Source: Bacteroides fragilis NCTC 9343 (GTDB lineage: Bacteria > Bacteroidota > Bacteroidia > Bacteroidales > Bacteroidaceae). Taken from it: a stretch of 64,000 nt of DNA. The notes under the pieces are model-generated. The model searched no databases. It saw only the letters and a list, made by a program, of their open reading frames with translations, and was not told the DNA's origin. Made by a program: the position numbers and the translations under genes. The stretch covers positions 2,418,001-2,482,000 of the forward strand of contig NC_003228.3 in NCBI RefSeq assembly GCF_000025985.1. The letters are read 5' to 3'. Positions 35,250-44,459 of the stretch are shown here, piece by piece (position 1 is the stretch's first letter; every line of letters begins with the position of its first letter).

Positions 35250-36617
35250 ATGATTAAAAGATATTATTATTGGGGGAGTTTACTTTTGATGGGAGGATTG
35301 TGCCTGTCGGCTTGTGGTAATAAAAATCCGGGGGTGAGTAAGGAGGAGCTGCGGAGGGAGTTTGCTAAAAGTGCAACTCCGGCGGCCGGCGTGGAAGACT
35401 CGCTTGCCGGATGGGGAGATAACGATTCTCTACAGGTATTTCCGGAAGACTATCAGGCCCCTTCCGGAATTAAATATGATTCTCACATCACAGATCATGG
35501 AATGATTGTTTTGAACGTGGAGTCTGCATTGCGAAACGTTCGCCCGATGAAACTGACTGATCTCGGGCAGCAGGTGCAATACAGGATCATGGAAGCCAAT
35601 GATGATTGGACATCCCTGATTGCTGCCGGTGATGATTTTCTGATACCTGATGAAGAGGGTGTGTGGCTGTTGGATAAGGACCTGAGGAAGAAACGACTGC
35701 TTATTCGATCGGATTTACAGGTGATACACACGCCGGGCGGTGGCGTCGGAATAGGAGGGGGACACTTGATGCAGAACTTTTATTATGATTCTGAAAGGAA
35801 ACAATTACGCTTTACGTGCTATAATACAGATAAACGGAGGTCTTATCTGGTAGTCGCCTCTTTGACCGGACTGATGGCTTCTTCTCAGCCGGCGGAGCTT
35901 AAGACATTCCGAAACAGACTGCCTATAGGAAACAGCTATCTGTTTTCAATGCCCGGAGGATACGGAATGGCGGTAAGACATTCGGATGAACTCTATACAT
36001 TCGGGATGAAGGGGGATACTCTCTGTCACTTTGTTTTGGGAAATTCCGAACGTTATAAACCTCGTCTTTTTGAGGCTGAACGGGACATTGTGTATCATGT
36101 GGGAGGAAGAACACTGTTTTATCATGCATACGGCAATAAGATCTACAGGGTGAAGGATGCCTCGACACTGGAGGTCGTTTATAAACTTGATTTCGGTTCA
36201 TTATCCCGCATTACAGGGGCCGACGTGGCTAGAGGGGGCAATGTGCGGAGTTCATATTTTGTAACTTCGTGTATGGAGACGGATCATTTCCTCTTTTTGA
36301 ATGTCGATAAAGGGTACGATAGTGAAAATGCCCGTAGGAAGGGGGAAGTGCAACTTTATTCTTTGGTCTATGACAAGCGGAACGGAGAGTTTTTTTCTTT
36401 GCCGGAAGTTACCGGTGGGGGACATCCGGAATCACCGCTGATAGCTGCCGGTCTACAAGAAGATTTACCCTTCTGGCCCAACTTGAATCTGAATGGGGAT
36501 CCTGCTTTTGTTGTCGGAAAAGCTGTTTTGGAAAAATACTATCCGATACAGCTGCGGGGAAATGACAAGCTTGGAGAGTTTAATGAAACCGATCTGATTT
36601 TGATGACCGTTAAATAA
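35250..36617 (+). CDS. Lipoprotein of unknown function, paralogue 2 in the sigma-54 operon
   Basis: The 455-residue lipoprotein has lipobox LSAC (about residues 18-21). It shares ALRNVRPMKLTDLG, GDTLCHF, IYRVKDASTLEVVYKLDFG and LYSLVYDKRNG with the preceding gene. A 181-bp gap separates the two; I see no second sigma-54 site or -7 box there, and no gene in it. The permease gene begins 10 bp after this stop, so the lipoproteins and exporter are likely made together. They may be substrates, sensors or partners of the exporter; this is not known. Confidence 0.75.
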   Translation: MIKRYYYWGSLLLMGGLCLSACGNKNPGVSKEELRREFAKSATPAAGVEDSLAGWGDNDSLQVFPEDYQAPSGIKYDSHITDHGMIVLNVESALRNVRPMKLTDLGQQVQYRIMEANDDWTSLIAAGDDFLIPDEEGVWLLDKDLRKKRLLIRSDLQVIHTPGGGVGIGGGHLMQNFYYDSERKQLRFTCYNTDKRRSYLVVASLTGLMASSQPAELKTFRNRLPIGNSYLFSMPGGYGMAVRHSDELYTFGMKGDTLCHFVLGNSERYKPRLFEAERDIVYHVGGRTLFYHAYGNKIYRVKDASTLEVVYKLDFGSLSRITGADVARGGNVRSSYFVTSCMETDHFLFLNVDKGYDSENARRKGEVQLYSLVYDKRNGEFFSLPEVTGGGHPESPLIAAGLQEDLPFWPNLNLNGDPAFVVGKAVLEKYYPIQLRGNDKLGEFNETDLILMTVK

Positions 36618-36627
36618 GTTGACCGCT

Positions 36628-39042
36628 ATGATGATAAACCATTATTTTAAAGTTGCTCTTCGTCTGATCAAACGGAGCTTTCTGTTTTCAAGCATTCATA
36701 TACTTGGATTTGTATGGGGGATGGCAGCGGCTTTCCTTATCTACTTGTGGGTGATAGATGAATTTACTTTTGAAGATCACAATCCGGATGCAGGTAGAAT
36801 TTTCAGGGTGATTGAAGCGAATTGCTCCGAAAGCGGAGAGGTGACTGAAAATCCTTATACTTCGAAACTTCTGGCAGATGCTTTCCGTAAAGAGTTTCCG
36901 CAGGTGGAAGAAGCCACTTATCTTGGGAATGTCGATATGACTTCTTTGAGGTCGGGTGATAAATTTTTGTCACTCAATTGGATGCGTGTGGATACGGCCT
37001 TTTTTGATGTTTTCCATTTTCCTGTGGTAGAGGGAGATCCCGGCAGGCTGAAATCGGGATTCAATCACATCGTTTTGTCTGAGACGCTGGCTAAAAAGTT
37101 TTTTGGGAATGAACCGGCGGTGGGGAAAGAAGTAATGTATAACAGAGGAATGGATGGCGAGTCGGTATTGAGGATCGTAGGGGTGGTGAAAGTACCCCGT
37201 AAAAGCCATATTCAGTTTGATGCGATTGTAGGGCAGTCTTTTTTTGATAAGATAGATGTCAACATCGTGCGGATGTCTTCTCCTTGGGATGTTCGGGATG
37301 CGATGGTGTATGTGAAAATGCGTCCCGGGACATCTGTGTCCGACTCCGACCGGGTGCGGATGAGTCGTATACTGAGTAAACACACACTTACGGAACGTCT
37401 GCTCCGTTTCCAACCGCTCAGGGACATTCATTTAAAGACCGATTTTGCTGATATTTCCGTTAAGAATCATGGTAGTATGGCCTCCATCTATCTGTTTATA
37501 ATCTTGGCCGTATTGATTATATTTATGGGAGCGTTCAATTTCACCACTTTGTCGACTGCACGTGCCGCATTACGATATAAAGAGATCGGAGTGCGTAAGG
37601 TGACGGGGGCCAAGCGGAAAACGCTGATCGTTCAGTTTCTTTCTGAAAGTTTGGTGCAAGCATTCATTTCGTTGATATTGGCGCTGGCCTTGACCGAACT
37701 GCTGTTGCCGGTCTTTAATCGGATAATGGATAAGGACATCACGTTGCAGGCAAGTTGGAGTGTGTTAGTCTACGTTGTTTTGGGCATTATCGGTGTGGGA
37801 TGCCTTTCGGGCAGCTATCCGGCATTCTATCTTTCGGCGGTTAACCCTTTGATTGCTTTTAAAGGAGGACAGAAGAACGGCAAAAAGGGGGGCTTGATAC
37901 GGGGGTTGCTCTGTGTGCAGTTTGTCATAGCAATCACGTTGTTGCTGTGTACCGGTATTGTGTTTAAACAACTGAACTATTTGCAAAACAAGGACTTGGG
38001 ATTGGAAAAAGAAAATGTTGTTTCCATTTATACAGGTCTGTGGTATAATGTGGACGGGTTCAAGCAGGAAATATTAAAGAATCCGAATGTACGCAGTGTC
38101 TCGATGGGAGCTGAAATTACTGATTATCTGGAAGGGGACAAAAGTCAGGGGGATGTATTGAGGTGGACTGACGAAAGAGGAGAGACTGACTCTTTACGAA
38201 TGATGTGTATTTGGGCGGATGGTGATTTTGTGAATACATTCGGATTAAAACTTCTGAAAGGAGAGGGTTTGAAGGCGGATGGAGGAGCCTACTTCAGTGG
38301 CACGTACGATTTTCCGGTGATTATTAATGAAGCGGCCCGGAAGGCTATGAAGGTAGCAGATCCGATAGGTATGGAGATAAGCGGAGGGTTTGGAGTGGGC
38401 ACAAATAAGAAACGGATTGTAGGAGTGGTACAGGATTTCAATTTCCAGTCGTTACGACAGAAGATAAAGCCGGCATATTTGATGTATAGTCCCGAATGTT
38501 TGGGGAATATACATATCAAAATAGCTCCGGAACATAAACAGGAAACCTTGAACTTCATACAAAAGAAGTTTGAGGAGATGGCCCCCTTTTTCATAAAGGA
38601 GTTTAAATATAAGTTTTTCTCAGATGCTTTAAACCGGAACTATGAACAAGAGAGACAACAGAGCCGGATGTTACTTGCGTTTACGATCCTTGCTGTTGTG
38701 ATTGCCATGATGGGAGTCTTCGGATTGGTAACGCTGTCTACCCGGCAGCGAACGAAGGAAATAGGGATTCGAAAAGTGAATGGGGCACATTCCGGTGGGA
38801 TCGTAAAAATGTTCTGTCTGGAATATCTGAAATGGGTGGGCATTGCTTTCGTGCCGGCTTGTCCGTTGGGTTATCTTTTTATGTATCACTGGCTGGATGA
38901 GTTTGCTTACCGGACTACTATGAGCTGGTGGCTGTTTTTGGGGGGCGGACTGATTATTGCGGGGATTACGTTATTAACTGTTATCGGACAAACCTGGCGG
39001 ACGGCTTCACAGAATCCGGTGAGATCATTGAGATATGAATAA
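36628..39042 (+). CDS. ABC transporter permease, MacB/FtsX type with two FtsX domains
   Basis: The roughly 804-residue permease has an N-terminal membrane helix (LFSSIHILGFVWGMAAAF), a MacB-like periplasmic domain (about residues 45-270), an FtsX membrane domain with YKEIGVRKVTGAKRKTL, a second periplasmic domain, and a C-terminal FtsX domain with RTKEIGIRKVNGAHSGG. This two-module form is common in Bacteroides and usually exports or senses peptides or lipoproteins. The start is ATG 36628 rather than the TTG at 36619. The ATPase gene follows 16 bp later. Confidence 0.87.
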   Translation: MMINHYFKVALRLIKRSFLFSSIHILGFVWGMAAAFLIYLWVIDEFTFEDHNPDAGRIFRVIEANCSESGEVTENPYTSKLLADAFRKEFPQVEEATYLGNVDMTSLRSGDKFLSLNWMRVDTAFFDVFHFPVVEGDPGRLKSGFNHIVLSETLAKKFFGNEPAVGKEVMYNRGMDGESVLRIVGVVKVPRKSHIQFDAIVGQSFFDKIDVNIVRMSSPWDVRDAMVYVKMRPGTSVSDSDRVRMSRILSKHTLTERLLRFQPLRDIHLKTDFADISVKNHGSMASIYLFIILAVLIIFMGAFNFTTLSTARAALRYKEIGVRKVTGAKRKTLIVQFLSESLVQAFISLILALALTELLLPVFNRIMDKDITLQASWSVLVYVVLGIIGVGCLSGSYPAFYLSAVNPLIAFKGGQKNGKKGGLIRGLLCVQFVIAITLLLCTGIVFKQLNYLQNKDLGLEKENVVSIYTGLWYNVDGFKQEILKNPNVRSVSMGAEITDYLEGDKSQGDVLRWTDERGETDSLRMMCIWADGDFVNTFGLKLLKGEGLKADGGAYFSGTYDFPVIINEAARKAMKVADPIGMEISGGFGVGTNKKRIVGVVQDFNFQSLRQKIKPAYLMYSPECLGNIHIKIAPEHKQETLNFIQKKFEEMAPFFIKEFKYKFFSDALNRNYEQERQQSRMLLAFTILAVVIAMMGVFGLVTLSTRQRTKEIGIRKVNGAHSGGIVKMFCLEYLKWVGIAFVPACPLGYLFMYHWLDEFAYRTTMSWWLFLGGGLIIAGITLLTVIGQTWRTASQNPVRSLRYE

Positions 39043-39058
39043 TAAATAGTTGGAGATT

Positions 39059-39733
39059 ATGATAAAAGCAATTGGATTGACTAAGATATTCCGTACAGAG
39101 AGTGTACAGACTATTGCATTGAATGAAATCAGTATCGATATATCGGAAGGCGAATTTGTAGCTATAATGGGACCCTCAGGATGTGGCAAATCGACCTTGC
39201 TGAATATACTGGGACTATTGGACAATCCGACTTCCGGTGAGTTGTGGTTCATCGGTAAAGAAGTTTCCCGCTACTCGGAAAATGATCGTACAGACATGCG
39301 GAACGGCAATATCGGCTTTGTATTTCAGAGCTTTAACCTGATAGATGAACTGACTGTATTTGAGAATGTAGAATTACCGTTGCTATATGCCGGTGTGCCG
39401 GTTCGTGAGCGTGTAGATCGAGTGAATAAAGCGTTGGAAAGGATGCAGATAGGCCATCGTACGGAACATTATCCTCAACAACTTTCCGGAGGTCAACAAC
39501 AGCGTGTGGCTATTGCCCGGGCTATTGTGACGAACCCGAAAATTATATTGGCTGACGAACCGACGGGTAACCTCGATTCTACCAATGGCAACGAGGTGAT
39601 GCTTTTATTGAAGGAGTTAAATAAAGATGGAGCTACAGTCGTGATGGTAACTCACTCTGAAGAAAATGCCCGGGAGGCAGGCCGTATTGTGCGGATGATG
39701 GATGGTTGTATCCTGACGGAGAACAGACGATGA
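39059..39733 (+). CDS. ABC transporter ATP-binding protein (MacB/LolD-like)
   Basis: The 224-residue ATPase has Walker A GPSGCGKST, the Q-loop VFQSFNLI, ABC signature LSGGQQQRVAIARA, Walker B IILADEPTGNLDS and the H-loop VTHSEE. The wording is typical of the MacB/LolD group that pairs with FtsX-type permeases. It is the last gene of the sigma-54 operon, followed 8 bp later by a strong hairpin. ATG 39059 is preferred to an in-frame TTG at 39050 because GGAG lies suitably upstream of it. Confidence 0.93.
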   Translation: MIKAIGLTKIFRTESVQTIALNEISIDISEGEFVAIMGPSGCGKSTLLNILGLLDNPTSGELWFIGKEVSRYSENDRTDMRNGNIGFVFQSFNLIDELTVFENVELPLLYAGVPVRERVDRVNKALERMQIGHRTEHYPQQLSGGQQQRVAIARAIVTNPKIILADEPTGNLDSTNGNEVMLLLKELNKDGATVVMVTHSEENAREAGRIVRMMDGCILTENRR

Positions 39734-39741
39734 AAAGTTTT

Positions 39742-39777
39742 GAACGATGAATGATCACCGCCGATCATTCATCGTTC
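39742..39777. terminator. Bidirectional terminator hairpin with 15-bp perfect stem
   Basis: GAACGATGAATGATC (39742-39756) and GATCATTCATCGTTC (39763-39777) pair perfectly over 15 bp with a 6-nt loop. It lies between the convergent ABC ATPase and DUF4923 genes and is flanked by AAAAGTTTT and AACCTTTC. Confidence 0.85.
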
Positions 39778-39785
39778 AGAACCTT

Positions 39786-40385
39786 TCATCGTTTCAATTC
39801 ATATCCCAGCATCATGCCGTCATAGCTATCTGCCAATGAACTGATGGCTTTGAGGGTGGCACTGCTGCTCTTACTGGATAAGAAAGTGATTAGCTTCAGC
39901 AATTTGTCTGCTTCGAACAGAAGATCCATCTGCTGAGTGGTATAATTGACTTTTGCATTCATGGGGATTAATTTCATATACCTCAGGTGGAGCATCTGGG
40001 TGCCGGCATCGTAAGAGTAGGTTCCGTTCAGCTTGCGTTTGCCTAAAGTGCTTACGAAAGTACTGTCCGCATTGAATGTAAAACTCAGTTGCCCTTCTTT
40101 AATACCGACTTTGGCCAGCTGTTCGTCCAGCTTTTGTTCGGCAGCGGAAGCAGCGACTGTTCCTCCGGCTTTCTTCAGCAGGTTTTCAGACTCGAACTCA
40201 ATGGCCGAGCCGGTATAACGCCAGGTCCCGGTCATATCCACTGTTTCGGTATGTCCTGTGACAGCGTTGACAACTTTGGAGATATTGTCTTTATTGAATA
40301 AGTCCTTGATAGATTGTGCACGGTTTACGGTCGGTACAAGCAGTAGTGTGATAAGAACTGCGAATGATAATAGTTTTCTTTTCAT
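39786..40385 (-). CDS. DUF4923 lipocalin-like secreted protein
   Basis: The 199-residue protein has a signal peptide (cleaved near VNRAQS) and matches the DUF4923 group of lipocalin-like Bacteroidetes proteins, with MTGTWRYTGSAIEFES and KLNGTYSYDAGTQMLHL as typical strands. Function is unknown. It is the third gene of a minus-strand unit, 15 bp after engB, though the link to GTPase function is probably only transcriptional. Confidence 0.78.
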   Translation of the reverse strand: MKRKLLSFAVLITLLLVPTVNRAQSIKDLFNKDNISKVVNAVTGHTETVDMTGTWRYTGSAIEFESENLLKKAGGTVAASAAEQKLDEQLAKVGIKEGQLSFTFNADSTFVSTLGKRKLNGTYSYDAGTQMLHLRYMKLIPMNAKVNYTTQQMDLLFEADKLLKLITFLSSKSSSATLKAISSLADSYDGMMLGYELKR

Positions 40386-40400
40386 TTGATATCCTTGTTT

Positions 40401-41006
40401 TTATTTTGAATTAAGTTCTTTATTGATTGACTCGATGTAGTTTAATACCTCTGTCCTGCCAAGGCGCTCTTCTGATGAAGTGATGAAATAGGGAGGGAGT
40501 TCTTCCCATTGTTTCCGTAATTCTCTCAAGTAAGCGCTGATATTTATTTTGAGTCGTCCCCCTTTCAGTTTGTCTGCTTTGGTGAAGATAATGGCAAAAG
40601 GAATGCCGTTCTCACCCAGCCATTCCATGAATTCAAGATCTATTTTCTGGGGTTCCAGACGGCTGTCTATCAATACGAATAGATTGGTCATCTGTTCGCG
40701 TTCGAGGATGTAATCTTCGATGATGGTGCGTATCTGTTTCTGGCCTTTCTGACCTCGTCTGGCATATCCGTATCCGGGTAAGTCAACCAGGTACCAGCTG
40801 TTGTTGATCAGAAAATGATTGATAAGCATGGTCTTACCGGGAGTAGCGGAAGTCATGGCCAGCCCCTTTCGTCCGGTCAGCATATTGATGAGGCTGGATT
40901 TTCCTACATTGGATCGGCCGATAAAGGCATATTCGGGGAAAGTGCCTGCCGGACATTTCTTCACGTCCGTATTACTAATTACAAATTCAGCATTGGTTAT
41001 TTCCAT
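40401..41006 (-). CDS. engB: Ribosome biogenesis GTPase EngB (YihA/YsxC)
   Basis: EngB is an essential GTPase in large-subunit assembly. The 201-residue protein shows G1 GRSNVGKSS, the switch segment [10 protein letters not shown]3 DLPGYGYA, G4 TKAD (FTKADKLK) and the typical SSEE near the C terminus. It follows the sodium symporter gene by 14 bp and precedes the DUF4923 gene by 15 bp on the same strand, so all three are probably one transcript. Confidence 0.95.
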   Translation of the reverse strand: MEITNAEFVISNTDVKKCPAGTFPEYAFIGRSNVGKSSLINMLTGRKGLAMTSATPGKTMLINHFLINNSWYLVDLPGYGYARRGQKGQKQIRTIIEDYILEREQMTNLFVLIDSRLEPQKIDLEFMEWLGENGIPFAIIFTKADKLKGGRLKINISAYLRELRKQWEELPPYFITSSEERLGRTEVLNYIESINKELNSK

Positions 41007-41020
41007 ATTTCTTGTTGGTT

Positions 41021-42478
41021 TTAAAATTCATTTTTTAGTTGTTTCTTTGATACGATCCATATTCCTGCAAAAGTAAGGATGCCGTTCAACATCAATAATT
41101 CGTATCCGAACTGATAGCCGGTTTCCTGCCGGGCAAATCTATCGGCTGCGTAACAAATCAGTGGTGAAGCTATCGCAATAAACGGTACCCATCGGTCGTT
41201 TGTTTTTCGTTGGGTGAATAATCCGAAAGCAAACATTCCCAGAAGAGGTCCGTATGTATAGGAGGCTATGATGTAAATAGCATCGATGACGCTTTGGTTA
41301 TTCAATGCATCGACAAGGCAGATAAAGAAAATAAGTAGGACGGATAGTCCTATATGTACCCGGTTTCGTTTTCTACGGGCTTCTTCCTCTGTGTCTTTGC
41401 CTGTGTCGAGCAAGTCGATGCAAAAGCTCGTTGTCATGGCGGTTAAGGCTGAATCCGAATTGCTGAAAGCGGCGGCAATGATACCGATTGTAAATAGGAT
41501 AAGTACTCCTTCGCCCAGATAACCCTGGGTAGCAAACAGCGGCAGGATGTCGTCACCGGCAGCCGGAAGTTCCAACTGCATCTCTTGAGCAAGGACCAGT
41601 AATAAAATGCCAAGCCCCAGAAACAGCAGGTTGAGCGGAGCGAATGCAAAGCCATAACAATACATGTTCTTCTGCGCGTCACGCAGACTACGGCAGGAAA
41701 GGTTTTTCTGCATCATATCCTGATCGAGTCCGGTCATGACAATAACAATAAAAATCCCACTTAGAAACTGTTTGAAGAAATTCTGGCGCGACATCCAGTC
41801 ATCAAATACAAAGATGCGACTGTGTTCATTGCTGCTGATTGTTTGTATAACTCCGCTGAAGTCAAGATTTAACTTTGCAGTGACAAAAACAAGGATGCTG
41901 ATCAGTGCGGCGATCAGGCAGAAAGTCTGTAAAGTATCCGTCCAGACAATTGTTTTAATGCCACTTTTGTGAGTGTATATCCATACTAAAGCTACCGATC
42001 CGGCAGCAATACTCCAGAATGGGATACCCATATCACGAAATACGTAGGTATATAGAATCAGACAGACAAGGTATAGTTTTGCAGCTGTGCCCAGCATACG
42101 CGAAAGAAGGAAAAAAGAGGCTCCTGTACGGTAGGCACGCTTTCCGATACGGGTATCGAGATAAGTGTATATACTGGTCAGGTTGAGTTTATAGTAGAGT
42201 GGGAGGAGTATATGGGCGACAGCCAGATAACCGAAGAAAAAGCCGAATACGGTTTGCATATACGTCATATCCATCGCCTTTACCATGCCCGGTACGGATA
42301 CAAAGGTTACTCCCGAAATAGATGCGCCAATCATTCCGAAAGCAACGACGTACCATGGAGACTGGTTTTCTCCTTTAAAAAACGCTGCATTCGAACCTCC
42401 TTTCCGTCCGGTGATACGGGCTATCAGCAAGAGAATGGCAAAGTAGCATACAATAGTGGCAAGTATCATCATAATCAT
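41021..42478 (-). CDS. Sodium:solute symporter (SSS family)
   Basis: The 485-residue membrane protein of the SSS family has about 12-13 transmembrane segments. Family features are [15 protein letters not shown] in helix 2, [15 protein letters not shown] before it, and [16 protein letters not shown] near residue 328. The solute is unknown; the distant bacteroidal group includes sugar and sialic acid carriers. The start has three closely spaced ATGs (42478, 42472, 42469); a -7 element ends 8 nt before the first, so the leader would be very short. engB follows 14 bp downstream. Confidence 0.9.
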   Translation of the reverse strand: MIMMILATIVCYFAILLLIARITGRKGGSNAAFFKGENQSPWYVVAFGMIGASISGVTFVSVPGMVKAMDMTYMQTVFGFFFGYLAVAHILLPLYYKLNLTSIYTYLDTRIGKRAYRTGASFFLLSRMLGTAAKLYLVCLILYTYVFRDMGIPFWSIAAGSVALVWIYTHKSGIKTIVWTDTLQTFCLIAALISILVFVTAKLNLDFSGVIQTISSNEHSRIFVFDDWMSRQNFFKQFLSGIFIVIVMTGLDQDMMQKNLSCRSLRDAQKNMYCYGFAFAPLNLLFLGLGILLLVLAQEMQLELPAAGDDILPLFATQGYLGEGVLILFTIGIIAAAFSNSDSALTAMTTSFCIDLLDTGKDTEEEARRKRNRVHIGLSVLLIFFICLVDALNNQSVIDAIYIIASYTYGPLLGMFAFGLFTQRKTNDRWVPFIAIASPLICYAADRFARQETGYQFGYELLMLNGILTFAGIWIVSKKQLKNEF

Positions 42479-42486
42479 AACGAGCG

Positions 42487-42494
42487 CAAAGGTA
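42487..42494 (-). promoter_or_regulatory. Bacteroides -7 element (TACCTTTG) for the symporter-engB unit
   Basis: On the minus strand TACCTTTG ends 8 nt before ATG 42478. It lies within the 3' part of the broken small membrane gene upstream. Confidence 0.6.
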
Positions 42495-42714
42495 ACACTT
42501 ATTTTGCAAACGATGATTGCTAATTAAAATTTGATATTTGTCTTTGAAAGCATATCCCATCAAAAGACCACCCAGTATAGGTGTCAGAGTGCCGAGTGTT
42601 ATTAACAGATTTCCATCGTCATTAGGATCGAATACGATGTTCATGATGGCATAGACAGGGACAATGCCGGCTAATAGTACAAGAATTGTGACAAATTTTT
42701 GATATTGTTTTCAT
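42495..42714 (-). pseudogene. Small two-helix membrane protein with frameshift at the start
   Basis: From ATG 42714 the frame reads MKTISK and is lost, while the +1 frame gives KQYQKFVTILVLLAGIVP, then AIMNIVFDPNDDG and TLTPILGGLLMGYAF: two clean membrane helices. If the AAAA after the ATG were AAA, the ATG would be joined to this frame. So either one A has been gained, the base call is wrong, or translation starts at the internal ATG 42644. The open frame runs on to 42375, overlapping the symporter gene out of frame, so its true end is uncertain. I do not recognise the family. Confidence 0.45.
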
Positions 42715-42824
42715 GATAGTTAAGCGCTTGATAATTAGTACGGCAAAATTAAACAATAATAGTGGATAAAGGATAGCTCAAATACCGGCTTGGGACAGAA
42801 TGTTTTTTCCGGAGTGGTTTTGAA

Positions 42825-42916
42825 TTCACCACGGATTACATGGATTGACACGGATTCTTTAATCTAATTCTCAATGAAATAAATTATTTGTCTGTGTTAC
42901 GTGTAATCTGTGGTGA
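42825..42916. repeat. Intergenic palindrome, copy 7 (GGATTACA type)
   Basis: TTCACCACGGATTACA (from 42825) is an imperfect inverted repeat of TGTAATCTGTGGTGA (to 42916). It stands upstream of the symporter unit and downstream of the ICMT-like gene. Confidence 0.8.
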
Positions 42917-42974
42917 GACCTATCCAGTTCTATTATATGATGAAAATGTTTCCTCCAAATACAAATGTAGAAAC

Positions 42975-43490
42975 TTAATTCTCCAATAGTTCTTTCATGG
43001 CCCTTTCCTCTTGTCGGATACGTATAGCGAGCAAACAAGCGTAGATAGGGAGTCCAATGAGTAATGTATACCAGGCATTGCAGAGTAAAGCAACTCCAAT
43101 TAGTTCAGGTATGATATTCAGATAGTAATTGGGGTGTCTTACTGTTCTGAAAAGGAAGCTTTTTTCAATGCGATGATCGGGAATGATATAAAGTTTTACT
43201 GTCCATACATCATGGAGTTTATAGATCACATAGAATAGCATAGCATAAGCAAAGCCCATTATAAAAACACCACAAACAGAGAAGTAGTTGAAGGTAGTTC
43301 CCGAAGTGTATGCTTCATAGAGGGCCGAAAAATAGTAGACGATATGTGCTAATGTCAGTAATAGCGAATTAACTTTACCATATTGTACCGCTCCACTTTT
43401 CAGAAGACGTTTCTCGTTACGAATGGAGTAGGATAAGGAAAGTAATCTGAGTACAAAAAAGGCAATAAATGTAATAATGATATTTTGCAT
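42975..43490 (-). CDS. ICMT/phospholipid methyltransferase-like membrane protein
   Basis: The 171-residue membrane protein has four or five hydrophobic helices and the C-terminal SAM-binding pattern of the isoprenylcysteine carboxyl methyltransferase group: RTVRHPNYYLNIIPELIG with conserved RHPxY, ending in RIRQEERAMKELL. Bacterial members methylate unknown small lipids or proteins. It is a single minus-strand gene; the 300-bp gap downstream holds palindrome copy 7, and the gap upstream (43491-43710) has an open frame that I do not accept. Confidence 0.8.
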   Translation of the reverse strand: MQNIIITFIAFFVLRLLSLSYSIRNEKRLLKSGAVQYGKVNSLLLTLAHIVYYFSALYEAYTSGTTFNYFSVCGVFIMGFAYAMLFYVIYKLHDVWTVKLYIIPDHRIEKSFLFRTVRHPNYYLNIIPELIGVALLCNAWYTLLIGLPIYACLLAIRIRQEERAMKELLEN

Positions 43491-43710
43491 CGTTTTATTT
43501 TTTAGGGATAAGATATATTTTATTTTCTTTCTTAGAACTTATGAAGGAATACCCAAGAGGGCGATTGAACTGGAATTCAGTTCATTTCGGAATAGTTATA
43601 AATCGGAGGAGCATAATAAGTTTCAAGAACTGGTTAAGAAATATGGTTTCTATCCTGAGTTGTGCGATACCTGTAGAAAAGGGAATCTACTGAAGATAAA
43701 ATCAAAAAGG

Positions 43711-43769
43711 CGGTTTTATAAGTCACTCTGTGGGGGCATGACCCGCGATTTGCTTATAAAACCGTTTTT
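43711..43769. terminator. Terminator hairpin after the small lipoprotein gene
   Basis: CGGTTTTATAAG (43711-43722) and CTTATAAAACCG (43753-43764) pair over 12 bp around a 30-nt loop, with T-runs on both outer sides. On the minus strand it ends the lipoprotein gene at 43773. Confidence 0.75.
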
Positions 43770-43772
43770 CGT

Positions 43773-44183
43773 TTATAAAGGCTTAAGTTTCAACTCGATT
43801 TGTGTAACTGAACCCGGGCGTACGGTACGTCCTGCAGACCATATTTCATAATTTTCTGTACCACTGCCATATTGGACAGCGAAAGTGAAAAATCGGTCTT
43901 TGTTTGATTCGAACCACTTATCATAAGTAAAAATGAAAGTGGCAACTCCGGTGGAGTTAGTTAATGCATATGCCGTAGGAGTTGTTCGATTGTCTTTTTT
44001 GAACTCTTCATAAGTCTTTTCATCGAACATTTGCACAATTTCGTTGGGCAGAGGTTTGCCATCAGCACTGACTACAGTAACTGTTACCTGCGCATCATTT
44101 TTGTTTTCATCATCGTTGCTACAGGAAATTAACATCAAACTAAAGAGCGTAAATAAGTAGAAAGTTGTCTTTTTTAAGTCCAT
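43773..44183 (-). CDS. Small lipoprotein with an immunoglobulin/transthyretin-like domain
   Basis: The 136-residue lipoprotein has lipobox LISCS (about residues 17-21) followed by an acidic linker (NDDENKND), and then a beta-sandwich-like domain with VTVTVVSADGKPLPNEIV and ATFIFTYDKWF. The pattern suggests a carboxypeptidase-regulatory or Big-like fold. No function can be named. It has its own terminator and is divergent from recR across 276 bp. Confidence 0.7.
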   Translation of the reverse strand: MDLKKTTFYLFTLFSLMLISCSNDDENKNDAQVTVTVVSADGKPLPNEIVQMFDEKTYEEFKKDNRTTPTAYALTNSTGVATFIFTYDKWFESNKDRFFTFAVQYGSGTENYEIWSAGRTVRPGSVTQIELKLKPL

Positions 44184-44313
44184 AAATTTAGTTTTTTAGC
44201 TATAATAACAAAAATGTAGACTTGATTGTTCAACAATCAGGAGACGACTGTATTGTTGTAGCAGGAGCAATGAACAAGATGACCGATAAATAGCCTATTT
44301 TATTAACAGCTGA

Positions 44314-44343
44314 TTTGCCATTTATAAAATATGCGTATCTTTG
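44314..44343 (+). promoter_or_regulatory. recR promoter: TTTG, 18 bp, TATCTTTG
   Basis: TTTG (44314-44317) and TATCTTTG (44336-44343) form a near-complete Bacteroides promoter. The leader would be about 110 nt and contains CCATAAAG/CTTTATGG (44348-44372) and ATAAAGTATAC/GTATATACTTTAT repeats that can pair. Confidence 0.65.
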
Positions 44344-44459
44344 TACTCCATAAAGTATACAGTGGCTTTATGGGGTTGGAGTCCTTTCTATAATAGGTTT
44401 ACAACTTTTTATACTGGTATATACTTTATTGATAATTAAATAGATATACTTGTTTGTAC

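Noticed and set aside
43477..43851. 124-residue plus-strand frame with a CDTC motif
   Set aside because: It crosses the terminator of the small lipoprotein gene and overlaps that gene; no promoter or ribosome-binding site. A decayed fragment is possible but cannot be shown.
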